64,000 bases of DNA from Hofstenia miamia. Lineage: Eukaryota > Xenacoelomorpha > Acoela. Made by a program: the position numbers and the translations under genes. The notes below the pieces were generated by a model. That model was given only the letters and a program-made list of their open reading frames with translations. It ran no database searches and was not told the DNA's origin. The stretch covers positions 920,962 to 984,961 of the forward strand of contig SCFE01000049.1 of the NCBI GenBank assembly GCA_004352715.1. The letters run 5' to 3'. Positions 11,020 to 21,214 of this stretch are shown piece after piece. The first letter of the stretch is position 1; each line of letters begins with the position of its first letter.

Positions 11020-11375
11020 TGTAGAGTCACTCGGGGACTTTGTTGATTTTATTCTTTAAGATTCATTCTGTATTTCTACGTCACTATGACGTCAGTAGTT
11101 ATTTTCGATCTCAGGTTGCTATTGCTAGTTGTATGTCCCCTCTATGGTGCTTATTTTTGCTCAAATTGAATTTTGCGAGGGAAAAGAATTTGATCATGTT
11201 AAACTACGTTGACATCTGATTATTGTAAACAAAGGCAGGTAATAGTTAAACATTTGTATAAAACCTGAGAGAAATGTAGCTATAGCTTAATAGATTTTAT
11301 CTACTCTCAACTGCCGTCTTTACCATTGTATTTTCTATTTATTTATTATCTTTATGAAACTTATTGCTTAAGATC
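11020..11375 (+). repeat. 3' LTR (partial), copy B
   Basis: It begins TGTAGAG after the polypurine tract and matches 3530-3896. TATAAAA is at 11257-11263 and a perfect TGACGTCA at 11087-11094. The right end is in the N gap 11376-11785, so the host junction and target-site duplication are not visible. Confidence 0.8.
11087..11094 (+). promoter_or_regulatory. CRE-like site in LTR
   Basis: TGACGTCA is the consensus CREB/ATF palindrome; a second half site, ACGTCA, is at 11078-11083. In the other LTR the palindrome has decayed to TGGCGTCA. Binding is inferred from the motif alone. Confidence 0.35.
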
Positions 11376-11785
11376 NNNNNNNNNNNNNNNNNNNNNNNNN
11401 NNNNNNNNNNNNNNNNNNNNNNNNNNNNNNNNNNNNNNNNNNNNNNNNNNNNNNNNNNNNNNNNNNNNNNNNNNNNNNNNNNNNNNNNNNNNNNNNNNNN
11501 NNNNNNNNNNNNNNNNNNNNNNNNNNNNNNNNNNNNNNNNNNNNNNNNNNNNNNNNNNNNNNNNNNNNNNNNNNNNNNNNNNNNNNNNNNNNNNNNNNNN
11601 NNNNNNNNNNNNNNNNNNNNNNNNNNNNNNNNNNNNNNNNNNNNNNNNNNNNNNNNNNNNNNNNNNNNNNNNNNNNNNNNNNNNNNNNNNNNNNNNNNNN
11701 NNNNNNNNNNNNNNNNNNNNNNNNNNNNNNNNNNNNNNNNNNNNNNNNNNNNNNNNNNNNNNNNNNNNNNNNNNNNNNNNNNNNN
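11376..11785. other. assembly gap, 410 N
   Basis: It hides the right end of the LTR and the junction with host DNA. Confidence 0.95.
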
Positions 11786-12464
11786 GAATATCTGGCAATT
11801 ACAGATTATTTAATAGTGAGCTGAGAGATAACAATGAAAATGAGAGTTTGTATTTTCTGAAGTGAGATAGAAATTAAGCAAGTGAGACAAATAGGGTAGC
11901 ACCAGTCAATAGGTTAAGCACTTTACTTTTGGATGCTCTGCTTTGGCTGGAAGCCATAGGAATTGGTTATCTTGGATCTTACCTAAAGTAGTTTTGTTAC
12001 TTGGATGAATTACCAATGTTACATCTATAAGTTATAAGTTCTATGTTATTCTGTTTCTCGGAATTGTGGCTGTACTGTAAACGCTATTTAAACCTTCTGC
12101 AGAGTCAATTAAGTTTCTAGTTAAGTTTCCCTACCAGACCACGATTCTACACTATCTCTGTAAATTAAGAGTGAAATTAATTTTACAGTAGTTTTAAAAA
12201 CCTTTTCCTCATATTTTCAGACTCCTGGGCCCCCTCAATAACTCAATAATTGTAGATTCTTTAGTTACTTTTAGTGTTTCTATTTCTTATTATATGTGGT
12301 GGAATTTTATTAATCATTAAATAGGTTTTAAATGGTGTCTCAGACTTAGTCATATAAATGTTTCTTCTTTTTGATTCAAAGTACTTCTATTTGATTAATA
12401 ATATTTCTATTTGAATTGAAATTTTCCCATTTGATAAAAAATACAAAGTGGACATGATTATCAT
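11786..12464. other. no gene seen
   Basis: This AT-rich stretch has no open frame I can support. It contains a short near-duplicate AAGTTTCTAGTTAAGTTTCC near 12110-12130 that resembles LTR-end sequence, too little to call. Confidence 0.5.
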
Positions 12465-12960
12465 TTAAGTTAATGATTTCATTTTGTCTATCAGGAATGT
12501 ATCACGTATTTCATTTGTATTGACATTGTTAAGAAACTTCTGAAACAGTTGTTTTGTATATGGATTGTTTGATACTAAATCATTTGCATGAAAAGTAAAT
12601 ACTATATGACTAGAATTTTCATTATATATACAATCACTTATCAGAAAACAATGAATTAAAATGTTATTTTTAATGTTAGGAATGTGATCTGACATTTGCT
12701 TAGCATTAAAATAAAAGTAATCCTATAAAATGGATTATTAAAGTCATTAACAATGCCTAGTGGATCTCCAAATTCCTTTTCATCTTTTAAACAATTTTTA
12801 TATTCTAATGAAAGCAATAACCTATAAGTGTTCTCATTAAGAATGACTTCAGCATAATTAGCTGTGTTTTCTATTGATCTATGAAGATTTGCTAGAATTT
12901 TATTGTTTATATATGCTGATATACCTTTGTACACATAAATACCACCAGGAAATGTAATTT
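12465..12960 (-). pseudogene. Polinton/Maverick capsid-like protein fragment
   Basis: On the minus strand about 160 codons in two frames read ITFPGGIYVYKGISAYI, then NTYRLLLSLEYKNC, then SDHIPNIKNNILIHC. This series resembles a jelly-roll-like protein commonly encoded by animal Polintons (a minor-capsid-type protein), from memory of the family's pattern. There is one frame change near 12700. The Polinton-type integrase fragment 3 kb away supports the reading. Identity is tentative. Confidence 0.4.
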
Positions 12961-13317
12961 TTGTCCATTATTAGCAACATCATGGAAATATTAAATTTTG
13001 TTGTTCTTATTTTCTTCAGAAATGTCTTACCAAAAGTATGATAAATTTATTTGATTGAAGCAAATGTAATGTGGTTGTATGTGTAATCTTATCATATTAA
13101 CAAATTTTAAGTGAAATCAGGTTTACCTGTAAGATTTTAAAAACTTAAATTTAGAAATAGAGGAATTTCAGTTATTCTACTATGTAAGAGTTTAGAAAAA
13201 AATTCTACATTTGCAGTCAACATTTAAGAAAATTAAGTTTGTAATTAACTTCTTAACATCTTCCCTAGAAATAGCTTTCTTAGATGAAGTAAGTAATTCT
13301 AAGCAGTCTATTACTTA

Positions 13318-14996
13318 CTACCTCTGTTTCAAAATAAGTGACCAATCCCACTTTTTGAAAAATTCTGAAATAAGTGATCAATATGAAAAAATAGAGTACA
13401 AATTGATAAAAAATGTCATATTTCATTACTTTTGTAGAAATTTATTTATGTAAACAATTAATAAATAATAATAATTAACAACTACTTGTTAATATAAAAG
13501 AAAGCATTTATATTTGAGCTTCTTTCCCTATGATTATGGCTTTTGCCCATTTAATAATAGTTTTGTTGCATCTAATTCTTTCCTGCAATCTGCCTTCATG
13601 TTGTAATTTCATCTTCAATATATGCGGGAGTTTGCACTTGTTTCCTCCACCACAATCAAGTATTTGCTCCATTACCAATTGCATTGACAGAAAGACATTG
13701 CTCAAACATTTTGACTCAAGGTCAATAAAAGATTTCTCCACACATCCAATTAAATCATCAATTGTCTTTGGAGCATTTTGGAACTGTAAAGCTTGGATAT
13801 AATTGAAGTATCCAAGGTCCAACACGTACAAGTCTGGACTGTTTGGAGTTTGTAAACAAAACTGTATATCCTATCCATCCTTTTGACACGCCAAAACATT
13901 CAATGCATCATTAATGATACAATGGGGCTTTGCATTATCTTGTTGAATAATGATTTTCCCTCTTCTTGAACCTGCTAGCCATTTCTTCTTTATAGTTGGA
14001 ATAACTTCGTCTATAATCATTTTACTTGTTTTTTCTTTGTTGATAGACTGAATTTTCTTTGTGACTATCATTCCTTTTACACAGTTTTTGCTATTGCACA
14101 GAGAAGGTTCTTTGTACACAAATGGCCATATAATGATCTTTCCTTCAAAAAGTGCTTTCTTGTTAGGATCATACCTTGGTCGTGCAACAGCTGCCATGAG
14201 CATCACCTTTGTTATAAACTGCTTACTGTTGCAAAATCGATCAAGAGGCTCTTTGTCTGGAAGCAGATAGTACTTCTGGTTTACATGTGTAATGTAGAAC
14301 CATTTTTCGTCAATATGCACATAAGAATGCATTTCATTAAAGAAACCATCATTTTAGAGAAAAGATAAGCAAAAATCTAGTCGCTCCATTTTGTTTTTCT
14401 CAGTGAGCAATGGCTTCAAGGCACTGGAATGTTGCTTTAGTTTCCCATCCTGCAAGAGCCTCCAGAGAGAAATTTTTGGAATTCCCAAAATTTGTCTGTT
14501 GCATAACAGGATATTTTCAACTTCTTTGAGTTTTTCTGCATCCCATTTTTTTCCTGCCACACCTTCCTTTCTTTTTGGATGCTACATCCACAGATTTTGT
14601 TGGATCTATCACTCCTTCTCTTCCTAATCTCCAGATTCGTTGAATATTTTCGCCAGATACACAAAAATTTGTCATTGCCACCATGGCATAATCTACCATT
14701 TTTGTGTCATTTACTGTGTTTGGTTTCTTTTTGTGTTGATTTATTGAAGCAATTGTTTGAGCTCTTATAAATGCAAATTGAGAATACAGCAGAGAGAAAT
14801 GCTATCACACCTGACATTCCTATTTTTCAACACTTCACACTGCAGTCCACAAGTATTGTATTTTACATCTACAACAGCACGTCTGAGATAAGTGGTATAG
14901 TAACTGGCATTATTATTTTTCAACACTCATCAAACCAAAACTGCAAATAATTATACAAAATCGTGAATTCAGTCAATTATTATGAAACAGAGATGG
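13318..14996 (-). mobile_element. DD39D (plant-type) mariner-like element
   Basis: The left terminus CTACCTCTGTTTCAAAATAA (13318 on) matches the reverse complement of the right terminus near 14972-14996 at about 23 of 27 positions, with TA on each outer side (13316-13317, 14997-14998). These TIRs look like the CTCCCTC..TTTCAAAATAAG ends of plant mariner and Stowaway elements. It encodes a minus-strand transposase with DD39D spacing. The right TIR lies inside a 98-bp tandem duplication, so the true right end could also be near 15096. It sits inside Polinton remnants. Confidence 0.8.
13508..14770 (-). pseudogene. mariner transposase, DD39D class
   Basis: The N-terminal HTH part includes NIQRIWRLGREG, followed by LGIPKISLWRLLQDGKLKQH. 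The catalytic residues are Asp in HIDEKWFYIT, Asp in IIQQDNAKPH and Asp in YVLDLGYF, with exactly 39 residues between the last two. The blocks VMLMAAVARPRYD and TIDDLIGCVEKSF are typical of the plant and oomycete mariner group. Defects are few: a frameshift near 14560, TAA at 14354-14356 and TAG at about 13868 (from TGG). The protein would excise and reinsert the element at TA sites. Confidence 0.88.
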
Positions 14997-15119
14997 TATT
15001 AAGGATTATTGTAATATCAAATCACTCATCAAACCAAAACTGCAAATAATTATGACAAAATCGTGAATTCAGTCAATTATTATGAAACAGAGATGGTATT
15101 AAGGATAATTGTAATAGAA
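14925..15119. repeat. tandem duplication, 98-100 bp x 2
   Basis: A unit beginning CACTCATCAAACCAAA is repeated directly with a period of 98-100 bp. The copies differ by two single-base insertions and a few substitutions. Each contains the mariner right terminal repeat. Confidence 0.9.
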
Positions 15120-15952
15120 AACACGTCTGTAAATTTCCAAACATATTGTGATAAAACTTTAGGGCAAAGCTTTTAGTTTTTTTAACAACTCTTCCTTGAA
15201 TTTTTCAATCATTGGTTGTATTTACTTCAACTATATGAGCATTTTCTTTTTAAATTTTTTAAAATTAATATATTTGTTAAATTCATTTCAATCATTTTCA
15301 AATTTAAAATATTTGTCATTGTTTTCATTCTATTTTTCAAAAACTTCATTATGTTCATCAATATTTTCATCATAATGTGCTTTTTCATTATGTGTTAACT
15401 TTGTTTCTTTTTTTCCTTCTCAACTACCTATTTCAGCTTTTAACTCATAATTTTTTTCTTCTAATATTATATTTGTTATGGCTAAGCTTTTCTTTATTTT
15501 ACCATTATCATTTATAATATTATTTATTTTATAATATATTTCATTTTTTAGTATTATTTGTTGTTCTAAGCTCCTTTGCTAATGCTAAGCTATATTTATT
15601 TAGAACATCTATATTGAAATTTCAATTTGTGAAGCCTTTCTCACATTTTTCCTAAGAGAACTTTCATCTTCTAACTGTTGTAGATTATAAGGATTAAATG
15701 GTTTCCAGTCCTCTATTGCATCTTGTAATTGGACTTGATTTATTTTTTTTTCAGCTTATTGATTTGTTTGATCTCAAATAATTTAAGTAATAGGTTTGTA
15801 GGCTTCTTGTAAGTTGTATTCAACTTCATTTTGTTTGGTTAATGTAGTCATTCTTTTGTTGGAAATTCCCTGACAGTTTAGCTCCAAACTCAATGTTCAC
15901 AGAATTCCAAAATTTCTATAGGCTAATAAAAGAAGAGAGTTTTATAATAAAT
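15120..15952. other. AT-rich stretch, possible Polinton remnant
   Basis: No intact gene. On the minus strand around 15600-15870 short coding-like pieces appear (QDAIEDWKPFNPYNLQQLED; NEVEYNLQEAYKP), broken by stops. By position they may be Polinton ORF debris, but I do not recognise the protein. Confidence 0.35.
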
Positions 15953-16573
15953 GAGGTCAAGAACTTCTTGATAAACATGGTATGACAATGTACGCAGCAA
16001 AACATCAGGAAAAAATTCTGTTGTTGAAAGGTTTAATAGAACAATAAAAGCAAATTTGGGAAAACATATACTAAACAAATCATCTACACTATTTAGATAT
16101 ACTTCCTAAAGTTTTAAATGAATACAATAGGAGAAACTATGGCTCTATAAAAATAACTCCTTTGAAGCATCAAAAGAAAAATATGATTATGAAGTTTACA
16201 ACAATTTGTCCAATTACAGGGAAAGCTTGGTTGGAGCACAATTAATGAAAAAAGTTACCCTCACCATTCTGCTTACAGCTAAATTTAAAGTAGGCAATAA
16301 TGTTAAAATAAAAAAACTTAAATGGAAAATTTTGATCAAGGTTATACAACAAACTGCACTGAAGAAATATTTTTTATTGATAAAATAAAATTAATATACC
16401 CTATAACATACAAATTGAAAGATATAGCTGATGAAGAAATACAAGGATCATTTTATGAATCTAATTGCAAAAAACTGATCAGGATATTTTTAGAATTGAA
16501 AAAAAGAATGGAATGGTATTTGCTAAGTGGTCAGGATTGTAAATTTAAAAGTTGCATTAATAATCTTTCATGA
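15953..16573 (+). pseudogene. Polinton/Maverick integrase, C-terminal part
   Basis: Pieces in changing frames read SVVERFNRTIKANLGKHI (catalytic Glu region), LNEYNRRNYGSIKITP, FEASKEKYDYEVYNN, then FKVGNNVKI and a chromodomain-like tail (TYKLKDIADEEIQGSFYES). The order and the final GSFYE block are typical of Polinton-type integrases. The first two catalytic Asp residues are missing upstream. Several frame changes and stops show it is dead. Confidence 0.7.
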
Positions 16574-17670
16574 TTGTTTTAATAGTATTGTGTTTCTTCA
16601 TTTGAATAATCTTAAAATCTGTTGATTGATCCTGTTTTTATAACTTTCAGTTAAATGATCACACTTTCCTTTATATGTAGTATAGATATTAAACATTTTC
16701 TTTCCTGAATAGTGTTTTACTTGAATTTAATCATTCATTTTTTTCAAGCATATCAATTTTTGTTCTTCACTTTTTCTAATTTTTTCTTCTTTTTCCATTT
16801 TACATTTATGTACTATTGGCTCTTGTTTTGAAGTTTTCTATTCCGTTTGATATCTAAAAGATTCTGCTGATAGTAATTTCAAAATCTTTGATATATCCCT
16901 TTTCAATCTCTTCCAGCATTTTTTTATCTTTTGAGGGAGCAAAAATAATTAAGGAAATTTTAAGGTTTCATGAACTGCTCTTAATTTCACTAAATATATA
17001 TTTACTTGACTATCTTTTGATCTCAAGTGCCAAGTAAGCCGTGTTTCCAGATTATTACAAGTTGATTCAATGTAAATTTCTTAGAATTTTCAAACTATAA
17101 TTTATATATTTTTCCTATTTTATAGTCACTATTAAACTGAGCATTACATAATTCAAAATTAGCTGTTTGATGAGTTGTAAATTTATTTTGTTTAAGGATC
17201 TTTAATAATATTTATAAAAACCTTAGACTAAATTAGATATATTTCACTCAACTTGAGCATTGTCAATTTACAAAATTTTCCATCTAAATATGCATTATTT
17301 AATTAAAAGATTTTATATATAATTAAACATTGATTAGAGGTAATTTGTGCTGATATATGTAGTAATCTTTGATGCTAACACTTGGGTTGTATTTACCTTA
17401 TGTATATAAAGTGAAATTTGGCATTTTATTACTAAAATGTTTCCTTTAATTTTGTGGTAATAACCAGAGATTACAGCCTATTGTAATCTTTGTCAAAGAA
17501 AAGATGCTAGGCTGTTTAAGGTTAATAGGCAACTGATAAATTTTAAAAATAAGTCAAATTGTTAGAATTTGGCATAACCTGTAAAAAGAATTCCCTTAAG
17601 AATCTTGCCTAGAAACTATAATATTTTATGTAATAATATTTTGGTATATAAAATATTTATGTTTATTTAG
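16574..17670. other. no intact gene; dispersed repeat near 17190
   Basis: AT-rich DNA. Minus-strand remnants near 16760-16930 (DKKMLEEIEKGYIKDFEITI) look protein-like but cannot be identified. 17188-17290 resembles 63058-63150. Confidence 0.4.
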
Positions 17671-18179
17671 AAAACAAGTGACAATATTTTAATCAAACAT
17701 TTTGTACCACAAATTGCTATTCTTCAAAGGAAAGAAGTTGTAGGTTTTATATCTCACTGTGGTGCAGCTTCAATTATGGAAGCAACATCATTGGAAGTTC
17801 CACTGATATTATTTCCTCAAGGTCGTGATCAGAACTCTCTTGCTGAAGCTGCAAATGAAACTGGAATAGGGATCTACTTGTCAAATCCCTCCATTCCTAA
17901 TGAAATTAAAAATGTTCTATTTGAATTTAAAGAGAGAAGGAATTTAAAAAAAATATCATTACTGCTCGAAAGACCATTGATGAAAATGATGAATGGGATA
18001 AGTTCAATGAAAACATTAGCAAACTAATTAAGAAAAAAACCCACAGTCGACTTGATAAAGCTGATGAACTTGGTGATATTTTTCAAAAATGGACATTAAT
18101 ATTAGTAACCCTATTGTTTCTTACAACATTTATTTTTGTATGCACAATAGTAAAGTGCTGTAAATGTATCTGTAGATAA
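17671..18179 (+). pseudogene. UDP-glycosyltransferase, terminal coding exon
   Basis: The exon begins after a TTTATTTAG acceptor and encodes the UGT C-terminal half: a signature-like HCGAASIMEA followed by PLILFPQGRDQNSLAEA, where family members bind the UDP-sugar. It ends with a transmembrane helix (LILVTLLFLTTFIFVC) and a short Lys/Cys tail, the topology of ER-membrane UGTs that conjugate sugars to lipophilic compounds. A run of eight A (17946-17953) breaks the frame; beyond it the sequence continues in another frame to TAA 18177-18179. No upstream UGT exon is visible. It is either a decayed exon or carries a homopolymer sequencing error. Confidence 0.72.
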
Positions 18180-18520
18180 AGCTCAAAAATTAAAACTGAA
18201 TAAATATAGTCTTTAATTTAAGAATTTTGTTTTAAAAACTTCACACATGCAAGAGTCATAAAATAAATAAACTGAAAAATGTGCAAAGTTGACAAAGGCA
18301 GTGGAATGCTGAAAACCATGTAAATGTATACACCCATGCAAAAGTCGCAAACCAAATAAAAGGGAAAAACGTGAAAAGTCGAAAAAAGATGTAACTGTCT
18401 ACAAATGTGTACAACCCCAAAAATCCATATAAACCAAAAAGAAATGCAAAGAGAAGACTGCTGTGTAATTATAATAATAGTGTATTTATGAAAAGAAGCA
18501 TGATTATGTATAAATCTTAC

Positions 18521-18841
18521 TAATAGCATCATATGTATAATTTTTCAGAAAATGAAATTGCCTTTATCATGTAAGTCTATATATCATACATATGTCATGT
18601 TTAAGCATGATGAATATTTTTTCCATTTTGTATTTGAAAAAATTTTTACAATGATGTGTAGCAACACATTTGAAAAATTAATTGTAACCCTTTGCATGCA
18701 ATGAATACTCCCTGAAAAAACAAACTAAATTTTGTATAATAGCATTGGATGTATAATTTTTCAGAAAACTAAATTGTCTTTATCATGTAAGTCTATATAT
18801 CATACATATGTCATGTTTAAGCATGACGAATATTTTTTCTG
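18521..18841. repeat. direct repeat, about 104 bp x 2, 216-bp spacing
   Basis: 18521-18624 and 18737-18841 share a unit starting TAATAGCAT and running through CATACATATGTCATGTTTAA with few differences. Confidence 0.85.
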
Positions 18842-19810
18842 TATTTTTATTTGTGAAAAACGAATTAAACGTTTGGAATTTTTACAATGAAATAGTAGTG
18901 TATTTGAAAACGAAATGTATCCTTTTGTATATAATGCATACAAAATAGTGAATTTGTATGCAACTAGCTAAGCAATTGAAATGCATGGAAATTTAAAAGC
19001 AAAAGTTTATTTTTTAAACACACATAATTGTTTAACGAAAAATATTTCTTGTTTTGTATTAGAGAAAATGGTACTAAAAATTGTAATGAATATACATGTA
19101 TAGATAGACTAGGTGACAGAAAACAGATGGAATTTTTTAGGGGAAATTATGCATTAGTCAGCAAACGTAATATCATAATGTGATAGTCTGCTTCTGCTAG
19201 TGTATATTAACAAAAACGTGTGCGCATATAATAAAATAAAATAAAACATGCAAACTAAATTAGACCACAATAGCCATGTCCCAGCAGAGGCCAAAGATCC
19301 TCTCTAGACCAATCAGAAAAACGTGGGATGAAATGGACCCAACCTCTCGACCATTACCATATTACAACGTAGCAAGTAGCATACCATGATTCAAGAATTC
19401 CTGTGAAATAGATCAGAGAAAAGTGGGATGAAATTGCGCCTCTTCTACTACTCATGTGTTCTTGTCTAATTTTTGCTGCAATGTAACTATGAATTAGCTT
19501 TGTAAGTTCGTCCATGATGCCACATCAGATTATATACAATGTAGATTCATTGGCCTGCTATGACACAAATAGACATTGAAAAAACTCATAAAGGACATTT
19601 TGAAGCTAATTTACACTTAAATTTTTTTGTATCATTTATTCATAGTTTTGCTTGTCAATAATTTGTAGTGGTAATTATTTCACAATTATTCATATAATTA
19701 TGAATATTGTTGAAATGAAGCTGTTTTCTTGTACTTAAAAATGAAATTTCTTCTTCCCCACTGGGCCCATTCTCTCTAATGAAAACACCTTCAATCACTC
19801 AATTACTACT

Positions 19811-20201
19811 AGGGATGTGTTGGAACCTGTATCTGATAAAATCAGTAAATATACAACTGGATCGGGATTTCCAGTATCCAGTAAATTAGTTTGTTTACCG
19901 AATTTTACTGTATTACATATTCTTAGAAAAAACCTGATTTAAAATGATATTTTCGTGGAAAAAACCGAAAAAAACCATGATAAGGAAGTTTTATGCAGCA
20001 AATAAAGTTTTTCTGACTTATCAGGAAGCATTTTATTTCATAGGCCTCAAAATATTTATTTATTTTCATCTTCAAGAAGTCTATTGAGCAATGAGGTTGT
20101 TATCCAGTAATAATTGATAATCTGATAAATTATCCGGTATCAGACAGTCAAATTATCCGGAATTATCCGGTTTCTCAATTAACTATCCTAATCCCATCCC
20201 C
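19811..20201. mobile_element. possible hAT-like MITE
   Basis: Imperfect inverted ends (AGGGATGTG and, reversed, GGGGATGGG) enclose 390 bp rich in TCCGGATAAT-like words, including TCCGGAATTATCCGG near 20157. No target-site duplication was found. Confidence 0.3.
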
Positions 20202-20419
20202 GAAGTTCAATGTGACTCCATAAAGTAGGTGAATTTAACTTAAGTAGTTTAAAAACTGTTTCATTATTTAATTCACGCAATGTTTGAATTACTAAGACAA
20301 CTGTTTTATTCATGAGATTACAGTTAAGCTTCATTTGAATTGAAAGTTGATATTTTATTGATTTATCAATGTTTTCTTGGAAATGTATGGAATATATAGG
20401 CGAATAAAATGCAAATTGC

Positions 20420-20625
20420 CGCAAAATCTAACAAACATTTCCTTTGAAGAAAGGCAGCACTATAATGCGTACTGCTGCACGAATGCAGACCAATTTAGAG
20501 AAATTGCTTAAAATGTTTTTATGCCATGTATGAAGATAGCATGTCAAATATGTTTTCGTACGCCATCGCGCGACTGAAATATTTCGTAGCAAGAAACATT
20601 CGTGAAATGAATTAAAATTCTTTTT
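20420..20625. repeat. dispersed repeat, copy 1
   Basis: It is similar over about 200 bp to 53565-53797, with the shared core TTCGTACGCCATCGCGCGAC, and more distantly to 25140-25265. The class is unknown. Confidence 0.7.
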
Positions 20626-20925
20626 CAACTTCGGTGAACTTAAAATTCAGAACTTTCTTTCAAAATAAAAATATGAAAATATAACTCATGCCATTCAAAC
20701 ACTAGAGCCAAATACACGGTTAGGCCTTATTTAAATATGATAATATAACTGTCATAAATTTTACATTTATTCACTTTAATCTGCAAAATACCGAGCAATT
20801 TTTTACACAAAAGGGGTATTATTTCATTTCTGTTAAAAATGTGCTGTAGACCTTCCACCCCTTAACCAAATTTTGTTTGAGAATTCGGGCCTTAGTTATA
20901 TTCCAAGCAATTATTAGGCCAAGCC

Positions 20926-20931
20926 TTTATT
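20926..20931 (-). terminator. polyadenylation signal of the anoctamin gene
   Basis: AATAAA on the minus strand lies about 60 bp past the stop codon of the last exon. Confidence 0.55.
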
Positions 20932-20989
20932 TAATTTAAAATAATACTATATTTTTAGCATTTCTAAAAAAAATATTACTATATAAGAA

Positions 20990-21214
20990 TTATCTCGACA
21001 AATAAGATTGTCTACTGTCGAATCTTCGCTTTTCCGTTTCATCAAAAAGAAATTGTCTGTGAAATTTTAGCTCTTTCTTCATCTTCTTCTTTATGTTTGG
21101 TGAAATCTTATCGACTATGTTAATAATAAGATTTTTGCAAATAATAACCAACTGCTGGAAGATGATCACAAATAGCAATCGCCATGTCATAACATACCAA
21201 TAATAATCATCATC
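20990..21214 (-). CDS. anoctamin last exon: helix 10 and C-terminal tail
   Basis: After acceptor ATTTAG it reads DDDYYWYVMTWRLLFVIIFQ, matching the W-VLAARLAFVIVFE block, then a basic tail ending at TAA 20990-20992. The start is phase 0 while the previous placed exon ends in phase 2, so an exon is missing between them. Confidence 0.9.
   Translation of the reverse strand, partial: DDDYYWYVMTWRLLFVIIFQQLVIICKNLIINIVDKISPNIKKKMKKELKFHRQFLFDETEKRRFDSRQSYLSR

Larger units (their letters stand above)
3530..11375 (+). mobile_element. Ty3/gypsy-like retroelement, copy B
   Basis: The order is LTR (shared with copy A), end of gag, -1 frameshift site, protease, start of RT, integrase, third ORF, polypurine tract, LTR. 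The protease DTGA motif, the HX3HX29CX2C zinc domain and the DD35E integrase identify the Ty3/gypsy (Metaviridae-like) class. The distance between the two LTR starts is 7490 bp, but three N gaps (1000, 401 and 371) make this approximate; RT and RNase H cannot fit in a true 401-bp gap, so the gap is undersized or the copy is internally deleted. Primer-binding site and most of gag are hidden. Several stops and frameshifts make it non-autonomous. Confidence 0.85.
18180..20925. other. intergenic between UGT exon and anoctamin 3' end
   Basis: No gene seen. It holds a 105-bp direct repeat (18521, 18737), a possible hAT-like MITE (19811-20201) and one copy of a dispersed repeat (20420-20625). Confidence 0.6.
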
